This document shows, piece by piece, positions 27,368-35,595 of a DNA stretch of 64,000 nucleotides (within the stretch, counting starts at the first letter, position 1; each line of letters begins with the position of its first letter). Both the position numbers and the translations under genes were made by a program. Below the pieces are notes generated by a model. The model was given only the letters and a program-made list of their open reading frames with translations. It did no database searches and was not told the origin of the DNA. Origin of the DNA: Caballeronia insecticola (GTDB lineage Bacteria; Pseudomonadota; Gammaproteobacteria; Burkholderiales; Burkholderiaceae); assembly GCF_000402035.1 (NCBI RefSeq), contig NC_021287.1:310001-374000 (forward strand), read 5' to 3'.

Positions 27368-27496
27368 GTTCTGGATAAGGCGGGCGCCGAAGCGCTCGTC
27401 ACGCAGATGCTGAAAGACCCGGCCCTGCTCAAGTCGCTCGCAGCCGCGCCGAAGCCCGAGCGCTCGGTCAGCGATGACGCTGGCGTCGAACAGTAA
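27368..27496 (+). pseudogene. tssB: C-terminal remnant of tssB (T6SS sheath small subunit)
   Basis: An open frame of 42 codons (LDKAGAEALVTQMLKDPALL, then KSLAAAPKPERSV...) starts directly after the dtd stop and ends at TAA 27494-27496, 38 bases before tssC. It has coding-like third positions and resembles the C-terminal tail of TssB/VipA proteins, which always precede TssC. About three quarters of the gene, including its start, is missing. TssB and TssC build the contractile sheath together, so its loss would disable this locus unless another tssB exists. The family assignment rests on position and a short tail, hence moderate confidence. Confidence 0.65.
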
Positions 27497-27534
27497 GCGC
27501 GCCCGAAAGACGACCGGACCCAAGGACTCAAACC

Positions 27535-29031
27535 ATGACGAAAAAAGCAGCACAAGCCGCTGAAGCTCAGACAACGTACGCACAATCCGATTTCACGCAG
27601 CTTCTCGAAAAGGAATTCCGTTCTAAGACGGAGCATGCTCGCGAAGCCGTCGAACTCGCGGTCAAGACGCTTGCTGAGCAGGCGCTGTCGCAGTCGCTCA
27701 CGATCAGTGACGACGCATACAAGAGCATTGCCGCGATCATCGCGCAGATCGATCATAAGCTTTCCGAACAGATCAATCTGATCCTGCATCATGCCGACTT
27801 CCAGCAGCTCGAATCGGCTTGGCGCGGTCTGCATCACCTTGTCTCGAACACGGAAACCGACGAGCATCTGAAGATCCGCTTCATGGATTTGTCGAAGACG
27901 GAGCTGCATCGCACAATGCGCCGATACAAGGGCGTTGCGTGGGATCAAAGCCCCCTCTTCAAGCAGATCTACGAAGAAGAATACGGCCAGCTCGGCGGCG
28001 AGCCTTATGGCTGCCTCGTCGCAGATTATTTCTTCGACCACACGCCCCCGGATGTCGATCTGCTCGGTTCCATCGCGAAGGTCGCTGCGTCGTCGCATAC
28101 GCCGTTCATCGCGGGCGCAGCGCCTTCCGTGCTTCAGATGGAATCGTGGCAGGAACTCGCGAACCCGCGAGACCTGACGAAGATCTTCACGCAGAACCTC
28201 GAATACACGGCCTGGAACTCGCTGCGCAACACCGAGGACGCGCGTTACATCGGCCTCGCCATGCCACGCTTTCTCGCACGTCTGCCGTACGGCGCGAAGA
28301 CCAACCCGGTCGATGAATTCGATTTCGAAGAAGAAACCAACGGTTCGGATCACAACCGCTACGCATGGGCCAATGCGGCGTATGCCATGGGCGTGAACAT
28401 CAACCGCTCGTTCAAGGAATACGGCTGGTGCTCGCTGATTCGCGGAGTCGAGTCGGGCGGAACGGTCGAGAACCTGCCGACGCACACGTTTCCGACCGAC
28501 GACGGCGGCATCGACATGAAGTGCCCGACCGAAATCGCGATCTCGGATCGCCGCGAAGCAGAACTGTCGAAGAGCGGCTTCATTCCGCTGATCCACCGCA
28601 AGAACACGGATCACGCAACGTTCATCGGCGCGCAGTCGTTGCAAAAACCCGCCGAGTATCACGACCCTGACGCGACCGCCAACGCGAATCTGTCGGCGCG
28701 TCTGCCGTATCTGTTCGCTTGCTCGCGTTTCGCGCACTACCTGAAGTGCATCGTGCGCGACAAGGTTGGCTCCTTCCGTGAACGCGAAGACATGCAGCGT
28801 TGGCTGAACGAATGGGTCATGCATTACGTGGATGCAGACCCGGTCAACTCGTCGCAGGACACGAAAGCGCGCCGACCGCTGGCCGCCGCGGAAGTGATGG
28901 TCGAGGAAATGGAAGGCAACCCTGGCTATTACCAAGCGAAGTTCTTCCTGCGTCCGCATTTCCAACTCGAAGGTCTGACCGTGTCGCTGCGGCTGGTCAC
29001 GAAGTTGCCCTCGATCAAGGATGCTGCGTAA
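27535..29031 (+). CDS. tssC: T6SS contractile sheath large subunit TssC
   Basis: 498 residues, full length for TssC/VipB. Conserved regions are plain: ESAWRGLHHLV, the EEYGQLGGEPYGCLVADYFF segment, RFLARLPYG and the C-terminal ANPGYY-like EGNPGYYQAKFFLRPHFQLE. It polymerises with TssB around the Hcp tube. A good ribosome site (AAGGA) precedes ATG 27535. No frame damage is seen, although its partner tssB is truncated. Confidence 0.95.
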   Translation: MTKKAAQAAEAQTTYAQSDFTQLLEKEFRSKTEHAREAVELAVKTLAEQALSQSLTISDDAYKSIAAIIAQIDHKLSEQINLILHHADFQQLESAWRGLHHLVSNTETDEHLKIRFMDLSKTELHRTMRRYKGVAWDQSPLFKQIYEEEYGQLGGEPYGCLVADYFFDHTPPDVDLLGSIAKVAASSHTPFIAGAAPSVLQMESWQELANPRDLTKIFTQNLEYTAWNSLRNTEDARYIGLAMPRFLARLPYGAKTNPVDEFDFEEETNGSDHNRYAWANAAYAMGVNINRSFKEYGWCSLIRGVESGGTVENLPTHTFPTDDGGIDMKCPTEIAISDRREAELSKSGFIPLIHRKNTDHATFIGAQSLQKPAEYHDPDATANANLSARLPYLFACSRFAHYLKCIVRDKVGSFREREDMQRWLNEWVMHYVDADPVNSSQDTKARRPLAAAEVMVEEMEGNPGYYQAKFFLRPHFQLEGLTVSLRLVTKLPSIKDAA

Positions 29032-29156
29032 GCAGACTGGCGATGTGGTCGCTCAAAGACAGATCTTAGGAATCGTGTCGTTCGACGCGTATCGATGACA
29101 AGCGGCGTCATCTCGGCGCACGCCCGTCTTCACTTCAACAACCCGCAAGGAGTTAT

Positions 29157-29642
29157 ATGGCACAGGACATTTTCTTGAAGATCGACGGTATTACCGGCGA
29201 GTCGCTGGACGACAAGCACAAGGACGAAATCGAAGTCCTGAACTGGAACTGGGAAATCCGCCAGGAATCCACGATGCACTCGGGTAGCGGCGGCGGTGCG
29301 GGCAAGGCATCGGTGTCGGACCTCGTGTTCGAACACAACATCGATCGTTCGAGCCCCAACCTGATGAAGTACGCCCTGACCGGCAAGCACATCGATGCGG
29401 CAACGCTGGTGATGCGCAAGGCTGGCGGTAGCCCGCTGGAATACCTGAAGATCACGATGCACGACGTGCTCGTGACGCGCGTGGCGCCGTCGGGCAGCCG
29501 TAACGATAGCGACAAGAGCCGCGAAAGCGTCTCGCTGTCGTTCTCGAAGGTCAAGCAGGAATACGTCGTCCAGAACGCCCAGGGCGGTTCGGGCGGTGCG
29601 GTGACGGCTGGCTTTGACATCAAGGGCAACAAGGAAGCGTAA
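29157..29642 (+). CDS. hcp: T6SS tube protein Hcp
   Basis: 161 residues. Hcp hexamers stack into the tube that is fired by sheath contraction. The family N-terminus (DIFLKIDGITGESLDDKHKD), the EVLNWNWEIRQ strand and the C-terminal KGNKE end are typical. 125 bp separate it from tssC, and a hairpin follows it. Hcp is usually the most abundant product of a T6SS operon. Confidence 0.96.
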   Translation: MAQDIFLKIDGITGESLDDKHKDEIEVLNWNWEIRQESTMHSGSGGGAGKASVSDLVFEHNIDRSSPNLMKYALTGKHIDAATLVMRKAGGSPLEYLKITMHDVLVTRVAPSGSRNDSDKSRESVSLSFSKVKQEYVVQNAQGGSGGAVTAGFDIKGNKEA

Positions 29643-29664
29643 AGCTTTCGCTCTTTAGTCTGGC

Positions 29665-29692
29665 GCCCGGCGGGGGATTTCTCCCGCCGGGC
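29665..29692 (+). terminator. Hairpin after hcp, probable attenuator
   Basis: GCCCGGCGGG and CCCGCCGGGC form a perfect 10-bp G+C-rich stem with an eight-base loop. The following sequence (CTTCGCGTTTG) has a weak T tract, so partial termination or 3'-end protection of hcp mRNA is more likely than a full stop. Confidence 0.6.
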
Positions 29693-29753
29693 CTTCGCGT
29701 TTGCAAACGCCCATTTGGATCTCCCGGATTCACTGGACACAGGAAGTATTCGC

Positions 29754-30269
29754 ATGCGTTCGATCCTGATCGCCGCCGCACTGATGAGCGCGCTATGGCT
29801 CTCGGCCTGCGCCAGTAGCAGCGACCCAAAGCCGAAGGAGCCGGTCCGGCTTGAGCTGAAGGTCACTGTGCAGAACGACGTCAATCCCGACGACAAGGGC
29901 CGCGCCGCGCCCATCGTCGTGCGCATCTACGAGTTGAAGAACGATGTCGCGTTCAAGAGCGCCGACTTCTTTACGTTGCAGACGCAGGACAAGACCTTGC
30001 TCGCCAATGACCTCGTCAGACGCGACCAGCTCCAGTTGCGACCGGGCGACACCAAGAACATCTTTCGGATCGGCGATCCGGAGACGACCACCATCGGCGT
30101 GATCGCGGCTTATCGGGATCTGCCCAACGCCGTATGGCGCGAGACCTATACGCTGCCGACGGCGCCCGACGCCGCGTGGTACCACTTCACCCCCAAAGTT
30201 CAACTGACGATCAACCTGGAGGCGAAGGCCGTGAAGATCGCCGAAACCAAGAAGCCGGAAAAGAAGTAA
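29754..30269 (+). CDS. tssJ: T6SS outer-membrane lipoprotein TssJ
   Basis: 171 residues from ATG 29754. A lipoprotein signal peptide ends in the lipobox WLSAC (lipidated Cys near residue 19). The mature domain (VRLELKVTVQNDVNPDDKGR, then PIVVRIYELKN) is the TssJ/VasD beta-sandwich that anchors TssM of the membrane complex. No tssL or tssM gene accompanies it here. Confidence 0.9.
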   Translation: MRSILIAAALMSALWLSACASSSDPKPKEPVRLELKVTVQNDVNPDDKGRAAPIVVRIYELKNDVAFKSADFFTLQTQDKTLLANDLVRRDQLQLRPGDTKNIFRIGDPETTTIGVIAAYRDLPNAVWRETYTLPTAPDAAWYHFTPKVQLTINLEAKAVKIAETKKPEKK

Positions 30270-30311
30270 CGCACCCGGCGAGAACGAGTCACCAAGCGGA
30301 CGACATCATGA

Positions 30312-30578
30312 GTTGGTATTCAAAGGTTCCTCCCCGCTCGCTATTCGGGATCGGAGGCGGGAGCCGAAGCGGTTCGCTGCGGCCGCGAGACGATCTGGAG
30401 CGAAGCGGGACGCACGGCCGTCGTCGCGCTCGGACAAAAAACCTGGACCACGTCGCGGGGCGATTTCGGCGTTTTCGACTGGCTTCTCGGTGATTTCGGC
30501 GCACGCGCCGACGCCGACGGGAACCCAACCAACGCTGCGGACGCCAGCAAAGTCGAGAACGCGAATGACCCGGCGTAA
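30312..30578 (+). pseudogene. tagJ: C-terminal remnant of tagJ (ImpE/HsiE-like T6SS accessory protein)
   Basis: An 88-codon open frame without a start codon begins right after a TGA at 30309-30311 and ends at TAA 30576-30578, inside the tssE start region. Its sequence (RFLPARYSGSEAG, then ALGQKTWTTSRGDFGVFDW) resembles the C-terminus of TagJ/ImpE proteins. Position supports this: in Pseudomonas aeruginosa H1-T6SS, tagJ lies directly before tssE. About two thirds of the gene is missing. TagJ links the sheath to ClpV recycling and is not universal, so its loss need not abolish secretion. A different frame starting at ATG 30308 is judged a chance frame. Confidence 0.6.
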
Positions 30579-31119
30579 ATCCTCTGCGCCTGGAGACGCG
30601 CTCACGACGCGTGCGCCGCGGCGAGCCAACGCGCATCTCATGCCGACACTGCTCGATCGCCTGCGCGATGACGTGCCGCGCCGGCAGGGCGAGTCGCCCG
30701 AAGAGTACGCGGTCTCGCGCAAGCAAATGCGCGACATCATTCAGCGCGATCTGATCTATCTGCTCAACACGACGAACATCGAAGATCAGATCGACCGCAA
30801 GCGCTATCCCGAGGCGGCTAAATCGACTATTAATTTCGGCGTGCCGCCGCTCGCCGGGGAGTTTCTCGCGGCGCGTCAGTGGACCGATGTCGAGCAGACC
30901 ATCCGCGCCGTGATCGAGCGTTTCGAGCCGCGCCTCATGAAGGATTCGCTCGTCATCCGCGTGCTCGAAAGTGGCGCTGCGATAGCGCATCACAACGTGC
31001 TCTCGTTCGAGGTGCGCGGAGAAATCCACATGGACCCTTACCCGCTGGAATTCATGGTGCAGAGTTCGCTGGATCTGGAGACGAGTCAGATCAATGTCAC
31101 GGGGGCGCGTACGGATTGA
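30565..31119 (+). CDS. tssE: T6SS baseplate protein TssE (gp25-like)
   Basis: 184 residues from ATG 30565; the start overlaps the end of the tagJ remnant by 14 bases. The gp25-like domain is complete: PTLLDRLRDDVP, RDLIYLLNT, STINFGVPPLAG and IERFEPRL. TssE is a wedge component of the baseplate. The frame stays open back to about 30313, but the extra 84 codons are unlike TssE and overlap tagJ. After its stop the DNA turns visibly A+T-richer. Confidence 0.88.
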   Translation: MTRRKSSAPGDALTTRAPRRANAHLMPTLLDRLRDDVPRRQGESPEEYAVSRKQMRDIIQRDLIYLLNTTNIEDQIDRKRYPEAAKSTINFGVPPLAGEFLAARQWTDVEQTIRAVIERFEPRLMKDSLVIRVLESGAAIAHHNVLSFEVRGEIHMDPYPLEFMVQSSLDLETSQINVTGARTD

Positions 31120-31215
31120 ATTCGGCGCCGCTTCGAAGACCGATGCGCACTGCGTGGTCGGTGCGGTGCGCGCGATCAATCTATGTTTTGAAACTCGAGT
31201 AATAAGAAAAATCAA

Positions 31216-31895
31216 ATGTACACACCCAAACAGCCTCGCGTCCTGGTGCCATCCTTCATCTTCCGCTTCGGAAGCGAACAGGGGTGTGTCTCCTATCCCG
31301 GAGCAATCGCAGGCTTCAATTCAAAGTGGCGAAGAATCACAATGGTTCGATCCTTTGGACGTTTGCACCATCAGAACAGCGGTACTTGCTAGTAAGCGTG
31401 GTGCAGAACTCGGTTGGGCACGTCAAAACGGGAAAAATATCATCAAGGATTAGACTTAGCGGCCGAACCTGGAACACCGGTTCGAGCTGTTGCAATGGCG
31501 TTCTTTACCCTCGGCCATTTCCATATCCCAAATGCCTACGGAAAGACTATGGGCTGGAGGTAGGATGTAACGACCTTCCAGCAGGCCTTGCTGAGCGGGG
31601 GAGACAGGCCAATCCGAATGGATCTGCGATTGGATTTTTCTTTGCGCATTTGATTGAATATTGCGTCCCAACCGGTCTGGATGATGCGAAAAAAGAAGTG
31701 CGGCCGGTTTTAATGAAGGCTGGTCAGATAATTGCCAAGATAGGTCATACGGGGAACGCGGAGGGAATGAACTCAATTCCACAGGGGGGGGCACACTTAC
31801 ATTTTGACGTTCGAATCAAGGCCCGTGCATTCTGTTTGAGGCTTGCGAATCGTCTGGATCCACGTCCCTATATTCAGCACTGCACGAATCCGTAA
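31216..31895 (+). pseudogene. M23-family peptidase, probable T6SS effector, disrupted by frameshifts
   Basis: No single frame covers this gene, but four consecutive segments read as one M23 (lysostaphin-type) protein. They run from MYTPKQPRVLVPSFIFRFG (about 31216-31270), to the segment WFDPLDVCTIRTAVL...GWARQNGKN (to about 31437), to HQGLDLAAEPGTPVRAVA (from 31441, with the HxxxD zinc site), to GLEVGCNDLPAG, IGFFFAHL, KIGHTGNAEGM and AHLHFDVR (with the HxH zinc site), ending at TAA 31893. Two breaks are one-base deletions at or near homopolymers (A5 near 31435, G3 near 31556). M23 enzymes cut peptidoglycan cross-bridges, and similar proteins are T6SS cargo. Either a decayed gene or sequencing errors would explain it. 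Confidence 0.7.
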
Positions 31896-31916
31896 TAATG
31901 TGTTTTCGAGTCTGAA

Positions 31917-32270
31917 ATGAAAAGCCCGGACACAATCGAGGAATATGAGCTTTCTGTTACGAAAGAAAACAACGCGATAACTGCGCTCTCCTACTTGGCG
32001 TCAATGGGGAATGGCAAGGAAGGGCAGACGGCAGTCTGTTCGGCTGGTGCGAACTCTTCGGACAATAAATCCGTCTTCAGTCAGTCTGGAAATATCACGA
32101 ATCTTTTTATTAAAGACGGGCCCGACGACGGTTTAAAGACTCGAATTACAAGCACAAAAGACGGATTTATCGCAACCTTCAGCGGTGGAAGTGCTTTCTG
32201 CGGTATGGGTTGGGGCTTCCCATCGAAAATGGTCTATACGTCGGGCAAGAAGTGTTTCGTGACACTTTGA
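31917..32270 (+). CDS. Hypothetical protein, candidate immunity protein of the M23 effector
   Basis: 117 residues from ATG 31917, 21 bases after the effector stop. No family was recognised. The C-terminal half has glycine/aromatic strands and paired cysteines (SAFCGMGWGFP, KKCFVTL), suggesting a small extracytoplasmic beta-protein, but no signal peptide is present from this start. Immunity proteins against peptidoglycan hydrolases normally act in the periplasm, so its N-terminus may be lost or miscalled. Its lower G+C and position directly after the effector suggest the two arrived together. The function is inference from position only. Confidence 0.5.
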   Translation: MKSPDTIEEYELSVTKENNAITALSYLASMGNGKEGQTAVCSAGANSSDNKSVFSQSGNITNLFIKDGPDDGLKTRITSTKDGFIATFSGGSAFCGMGWGFPSKMVYTSGKKCFVTL

Positions 32271-32634
32271 AACGTTAAGGTTTATTTCATGTCGTGATTG
32301 ATCGTCAACGCTTGGCTTTAAGGAACGTGGGCATCCTCCAGGCAAAGAGGCCGCGCCTATTTTTAAGACAGCGTAACGAGTCCACATTTCACCACGTTAC
32401 CGATAGACGCGTTTTAGTTCGTCATGTTTAATATGCACATCCGCTTACGCATACTTGTCATGCGCGCATATATCGACGGCAATGGCGATGTCTATCGGAC
32501 GTCCAAATGTTAAATACAACGCACGATTCAGGACGCGTCCCGAGCCATGCCAGCGTATTCTTGGCGCTTAGCGACTGAATAACCCCACCGTCACGCAGCA
32601 CCCAAGACAAACAACGACAACAACGGCACTTCCA
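32271..32634. other. A+T-rich intergenic region before tssF
   Basis: 364 bases with visibly lower G+C until about 32560, then back to host composition. No gene, clear promoter or mobile-element end was recognised. It is probably the right-hand part of the insert that carries the effector module. Confidence 0.5.
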
Positions 32635-34527
32635 ATGGATCCCCGACTGCTCGACTACTACAACCAGGAACTGATCTACATGCGCGAACTCGGCGCCGAG
32701 TTTGCGCAGGCACATCCCAAGATTGCTCGTCGGCTCGGGATGCAAGCCGGCGAAGTCGCCGACCCGTATGTCGAGCGGCTGATCGAGTCATTCTGTTTCA
32801 TGGCCGCGCGCACGCAACTGAAACTCGATGCCGAGTTCCCCCGCTTCACCGGCAGGCTGCTTGAAGTCGTCTACCCGAACTATGTGGCGCCGACGCCGTC
32901 CATCGCGGTCGCGCAGGTCTTTCCGGGCGGTCAGGCCGGCAATCTCGTGAAGGGCTACGACGTGCCGCGTGGCACGCGCTTCACCGCGTCCGCGCCCAAA
33001 GGAGAGAAGACCGAGTGCACGTTCACGACCGGTCACGACGTCAAGATGTGGCCGGTTCGGATCACCGAGGCGCGTCTAACCGGCGTGCCGCCGGACATTC
33101 CGTCGCTCGGCCGCTACGTGCCGCCGGACCGGCAAGTGCGCGGCGCGCTTCGTCTGACATTGGCGACCACGGGCGACTTCGGCTTCTCGGAGATCAAGGG
33201 CCTCGACCGTCTGCCCGTCTATCTGGCAGGCGATGAACAGGTCGCGTCGCATTTATACGAACTCGTGCATGCGTCGAGTCTGGCTGCCGCGATCGCGCCG
33301 CCCGGCATGTTCGGATCTGCGACGACTCGTCCGTCCTTCGTCACCGAAGGCGCGGTCGAACACGACGGCTTGCGCGCCGATCAGAATTTGCTGCCGCTGA
33401 CGTGGACCAAGTTCCACGGTCACAATCTGCTGCACGAGTACTTTGCCTGTCCTGCGCGCTTTCTCTTCTTCGCGCTCAACGGTCTGGCTGAGGGGCTTTC
33501 ACGTATCGGTGGCCGGGAAGCCGAGATCGTCATTTTGCTGGACCGCGCTCCGGGCCATCTGGCCAATCTCGTCGATGCCGCACGCTTCGCGCTCTTCTGC
33601 ACGCCGATCATCAACCTGTTCGAGAAGCGCACCGACCGCGTGACGCTCACGCCGGGCGAAACCGAATGTCATGTGGTGCCCGCACGGTTATTGCCGCTCG
33701 ACTACGAAGTGTTCTCGGTGCAGACGGTCTATGGACAAGTCGAGGTCGATTCCGTGGAGCTGCCGTTCAGACCGCTCTATCAGACCCTGAACAACGACGA
33801 AGGCAATCACGGCCGCTATTTTTCGACGCGACGCGAACGCCGGCTGCATTCGGACTCTTCGCGCCGCTATGGGACGCGTACGCCTTATATCGGCACGGAA
33901 ATGTTCCTGTCGCTCGTCGATCAGAAGGAAGCGCCATATCCGGAGGGAATCCGCTACATCTCTGTCGATGCGCTTGTCACCAACCGCGATCTCGCCACGC
34001 TCGTGCCACGCAATGGTGTGACGGATCTTACGGCCGACAAGGCTTCAGGGCCGATAGCAAGCATCGGGCTGATTCGCGCACCTAGCGCTCCGCGACCGCC
34101 CTATGCCGATCGCGAGATGGCATGGCGTCTGATCCGGCAACTGAACTTCAACTATCTGGCGCTGGAAGATCAGGACCATCGGCCGGGCGGGCAGGCGCTG
34201 CGCGACTTGCTGCGTCTTTACGTGATGGATGACGACACCGATCATCAACGCCAGATCGAGGGGCTGGTTGGCGTGAAAACACGCCCGGTGACGCGCAAGC
34301 TCTCCGGCAAGGGACCTATGACGTTCGGACGCGGCATCGAATGTGCGTTGACCATCGACGAGACCGGCTTTTCGGGCATCAGCCCTTATCTGTTCGGGTT
34401 GATTCTGGAGCACTGGCTCGCGCGCCATGTGTCGATCAACAGTTTCACGCAGACTGAGCTCCATTCCATGCAACGCGGCAAGGTCATGACCTGGCCGGTG
34501 CGCACTGGCACGCGTGGAGTAGTTTGA
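32635..34527 (+). CDS. tssF: T6SS baseplate protein TssF
   Basis: 630 residues, full length for TssF/VasA/ImpG. The N-terminus (MDPRLLDYYNQELIYMRELG) and the segment ARRLGMQAGEVADPYVERLIE are diagnostic. It forms the baseplate wedge with TssG and TssE. No frame damage. Its stop overlaps the region of the tssG start, so the two are translationally coupled. Confidence 0.94.
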   Translation: MDPRLLDYYNQELIYMRELGAEFAQAHPKIARRLGMQAGEVADPYVERLIESFCFMAARTQLKLDAEFPRFTGRLLEVVYPNYVAPTPSIAVAQVFPGGQAGNLVKGYDVPRGTRFTASAPKGEKTECTFTTGHDVKMWPVRITEARLTGVPPDIPSLGRYVPPDRQVRGALRLTLATTGDFGFSEIKGLDRLPVYLAGDEQVASHLYELVHASSLAAAIAPPGMFGSATTRPSFVTEGAVEHDGLRADQNLLPLTWTKFHGHNLLHEYFACPARFLFFALNGLAEGLSRIGGREAEIVILLDRAPGHLANLVDAARFALFCTPIINLFEKRTDRVTLTPGETECHVVPARLLPLDYEVFSVQTVYGQVEVDSVELPFRPLYQTLNNDEGNHGRYFSTRRERRLHSDSSRRYGTRTPYIGTEMFLSLVDQKEAPYPEGIRYISVDALVTNRDLATLVPRNGVTDLTADKASGPIASIGLIRAPSAPRPPYADREMAWRLIRQLNFNYLALEDQDHRPGGQALRDLLRLYVMDDDTDHQRQIEGLVGVKTRPVTRKLSGKGPMTFGRGIECALTIDETGFSGISPYLFGLILEHWLARHVSINSFTQTELHSMQRGKVMTWPVRTGTRGVV

Positions 34528-34529
34528 CA

Positions 34530-35588
34530 ATGCACATCACACTATCCGACCTGATTCAAGACGACATTCTGTCGCCCGAGTTGATCGACAAGCTGGAGGC
34601 CGAGCCGTGGCGCTATGGCTTTCTCGCGCTGTTGCGCAGAATCGCCGCGCATCCCGGCGTGGATGCCATTGGCACGGCGCGTCGTCCTCGCGCGGAACCG
34701 TTTCGGCTCGGCCAGCAACCGAGTCTCGCCTTTGCGCCGCGCGAGATTGCGAGCGTCGGTCAGGCCGATGGCCGCCTGAAGATCAAGCTGTTGAGTCTCG
34801 GCATGCTTGGCCCGAACGGCCCGTTGCCGATCCATGTCACCGAGATCGCGCGGGATCGTGAACAGAGCCGCAACGACACCACGACGACCGATTTCTTTGA
34901 CATCTTCCATCACCGCGCTTTTGCGCTGTTTTACCGCGCGTGGGCGTCGGCACAATCGGCGGCGGGACTCGATCGTGTAGACGACGAGCGGTTCTCTTTT
35001 TACATCGCCTGTCTGAGCGGACAGGACCACAATGAGATGCGCTATCGCGCGTTGCCTTCGCACGCGCGACTCGCGGCATCGGCGCATCTCGTGCGTGAAT
35101 CGCGTAACCCGGATGGGTTGCGCAGCACGCTGGCGCATTACTTCGGTGTGCCCGTGGAAATCCAGGAATACGTTTTTCACTGGATCGACATCGAGCGCGA
35201 AGATCAGGGACGCATGGGGCACGCCGGCAACGGCGCGAGGATGGGGCACGGCGCAATGCTCGGTCGTGTTGCGCCTGATCGGCAGCACCGTTTTCGTATT
35301 GTGATCGGGCCGGTCGATCTCGAGTCATATTTGCGCTTCACGCCCAAGGGCTCGGATTTGCCTCATTTGGTCGAGTGGGTGCGCGCGTTCGTTGGCAAGG
35401 AGCTCGAATGGGAACTTGAGTTGCGGATTAATCCCGACAGCGCGCCACCCGCCCAGATGGGCGGTAAGCAGCAGATCGGCTGGTCTGGCTGGCTCGGTCG
35501 GCCCAATCTGAATAGACCGATCACCGGAATGATCTTCGAACCCGAGCGCTACGCTCATCAATTTAAACGCAACCTTCGGAACGACTAG
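34530..35588 (+). CDS. tssG: T6SS baseplate protein TssG
   Basis: 352 residues from ATG 34530, two bases after the tssF stop (an in-frame TTG at 34524 is an alternative). It matches TssG/VasB/ImpH: EAEPWRYGFLALLRRI near the N-terminus, LGMLGPNGPLPIHVTE, FFDIFHHR and the C-terminal GWSGWLGRPN. It partners TssF. Confidence 0.93.
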   Translation: MHITLSDLIQDDILSPELIDKLEAEPWRYGFLALLRRIAAHPGVDAIGTARRPRAEPFRLGQQPSLAFAPREIASVGQADGRLKIKLLSLGMLGPNGPLPIHVTEIARDREQSRNDTTTTDFFDIFHHRAFALFYRAWASAQSAAGLDRVDDERFSFYIACLSGQDHNEMRYRALPSHARLAASAHLVRESRNPDGLRSTLAHYFGVPVEIQEYVFHWIDIEREDQGRMGHAGNGARMGHGAMLGRVAPDRQHRFRIVIGPVDLESYLRFTPKGSDLPHLVEWVRAFVGKELEWELELRINPDSAPPAQMGGKQQIGWSGWLGRPNLNRPITGMIFEPERYAHQFKRNLRND

Positions 35589-35595
35589 ACCTAGC

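Noticed and set aside
30308..30493. Frame starting MSWYSKVPPRSLFG as a possible TagF-like gene
   Set aside because: Only the first few residues hint at anything; the rest is Arg-rich chance sequence, while the overlapping frame reads as a TagJ C-terminus.
30313..30564. N-terminal extension of tssE
   Set aside because: The frame is open, but residues before MTRRKSSAPG are not TssE-like and coincide with the tagJ remnant in another frame.
31094..31453. Independent small gene of 119 codons
   Set aside because: Its second half is one segment of the frameshifted M23 effector and its first half overlaps the end of tssE.
31784..31791. Run of eight Gs as a phase-variation tract
   Set aside because: It lies in a gene already broken by other frameshifts, and the current frame reads through it well (QGGAHLHF). 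A switching role cannot be argued from one copy.
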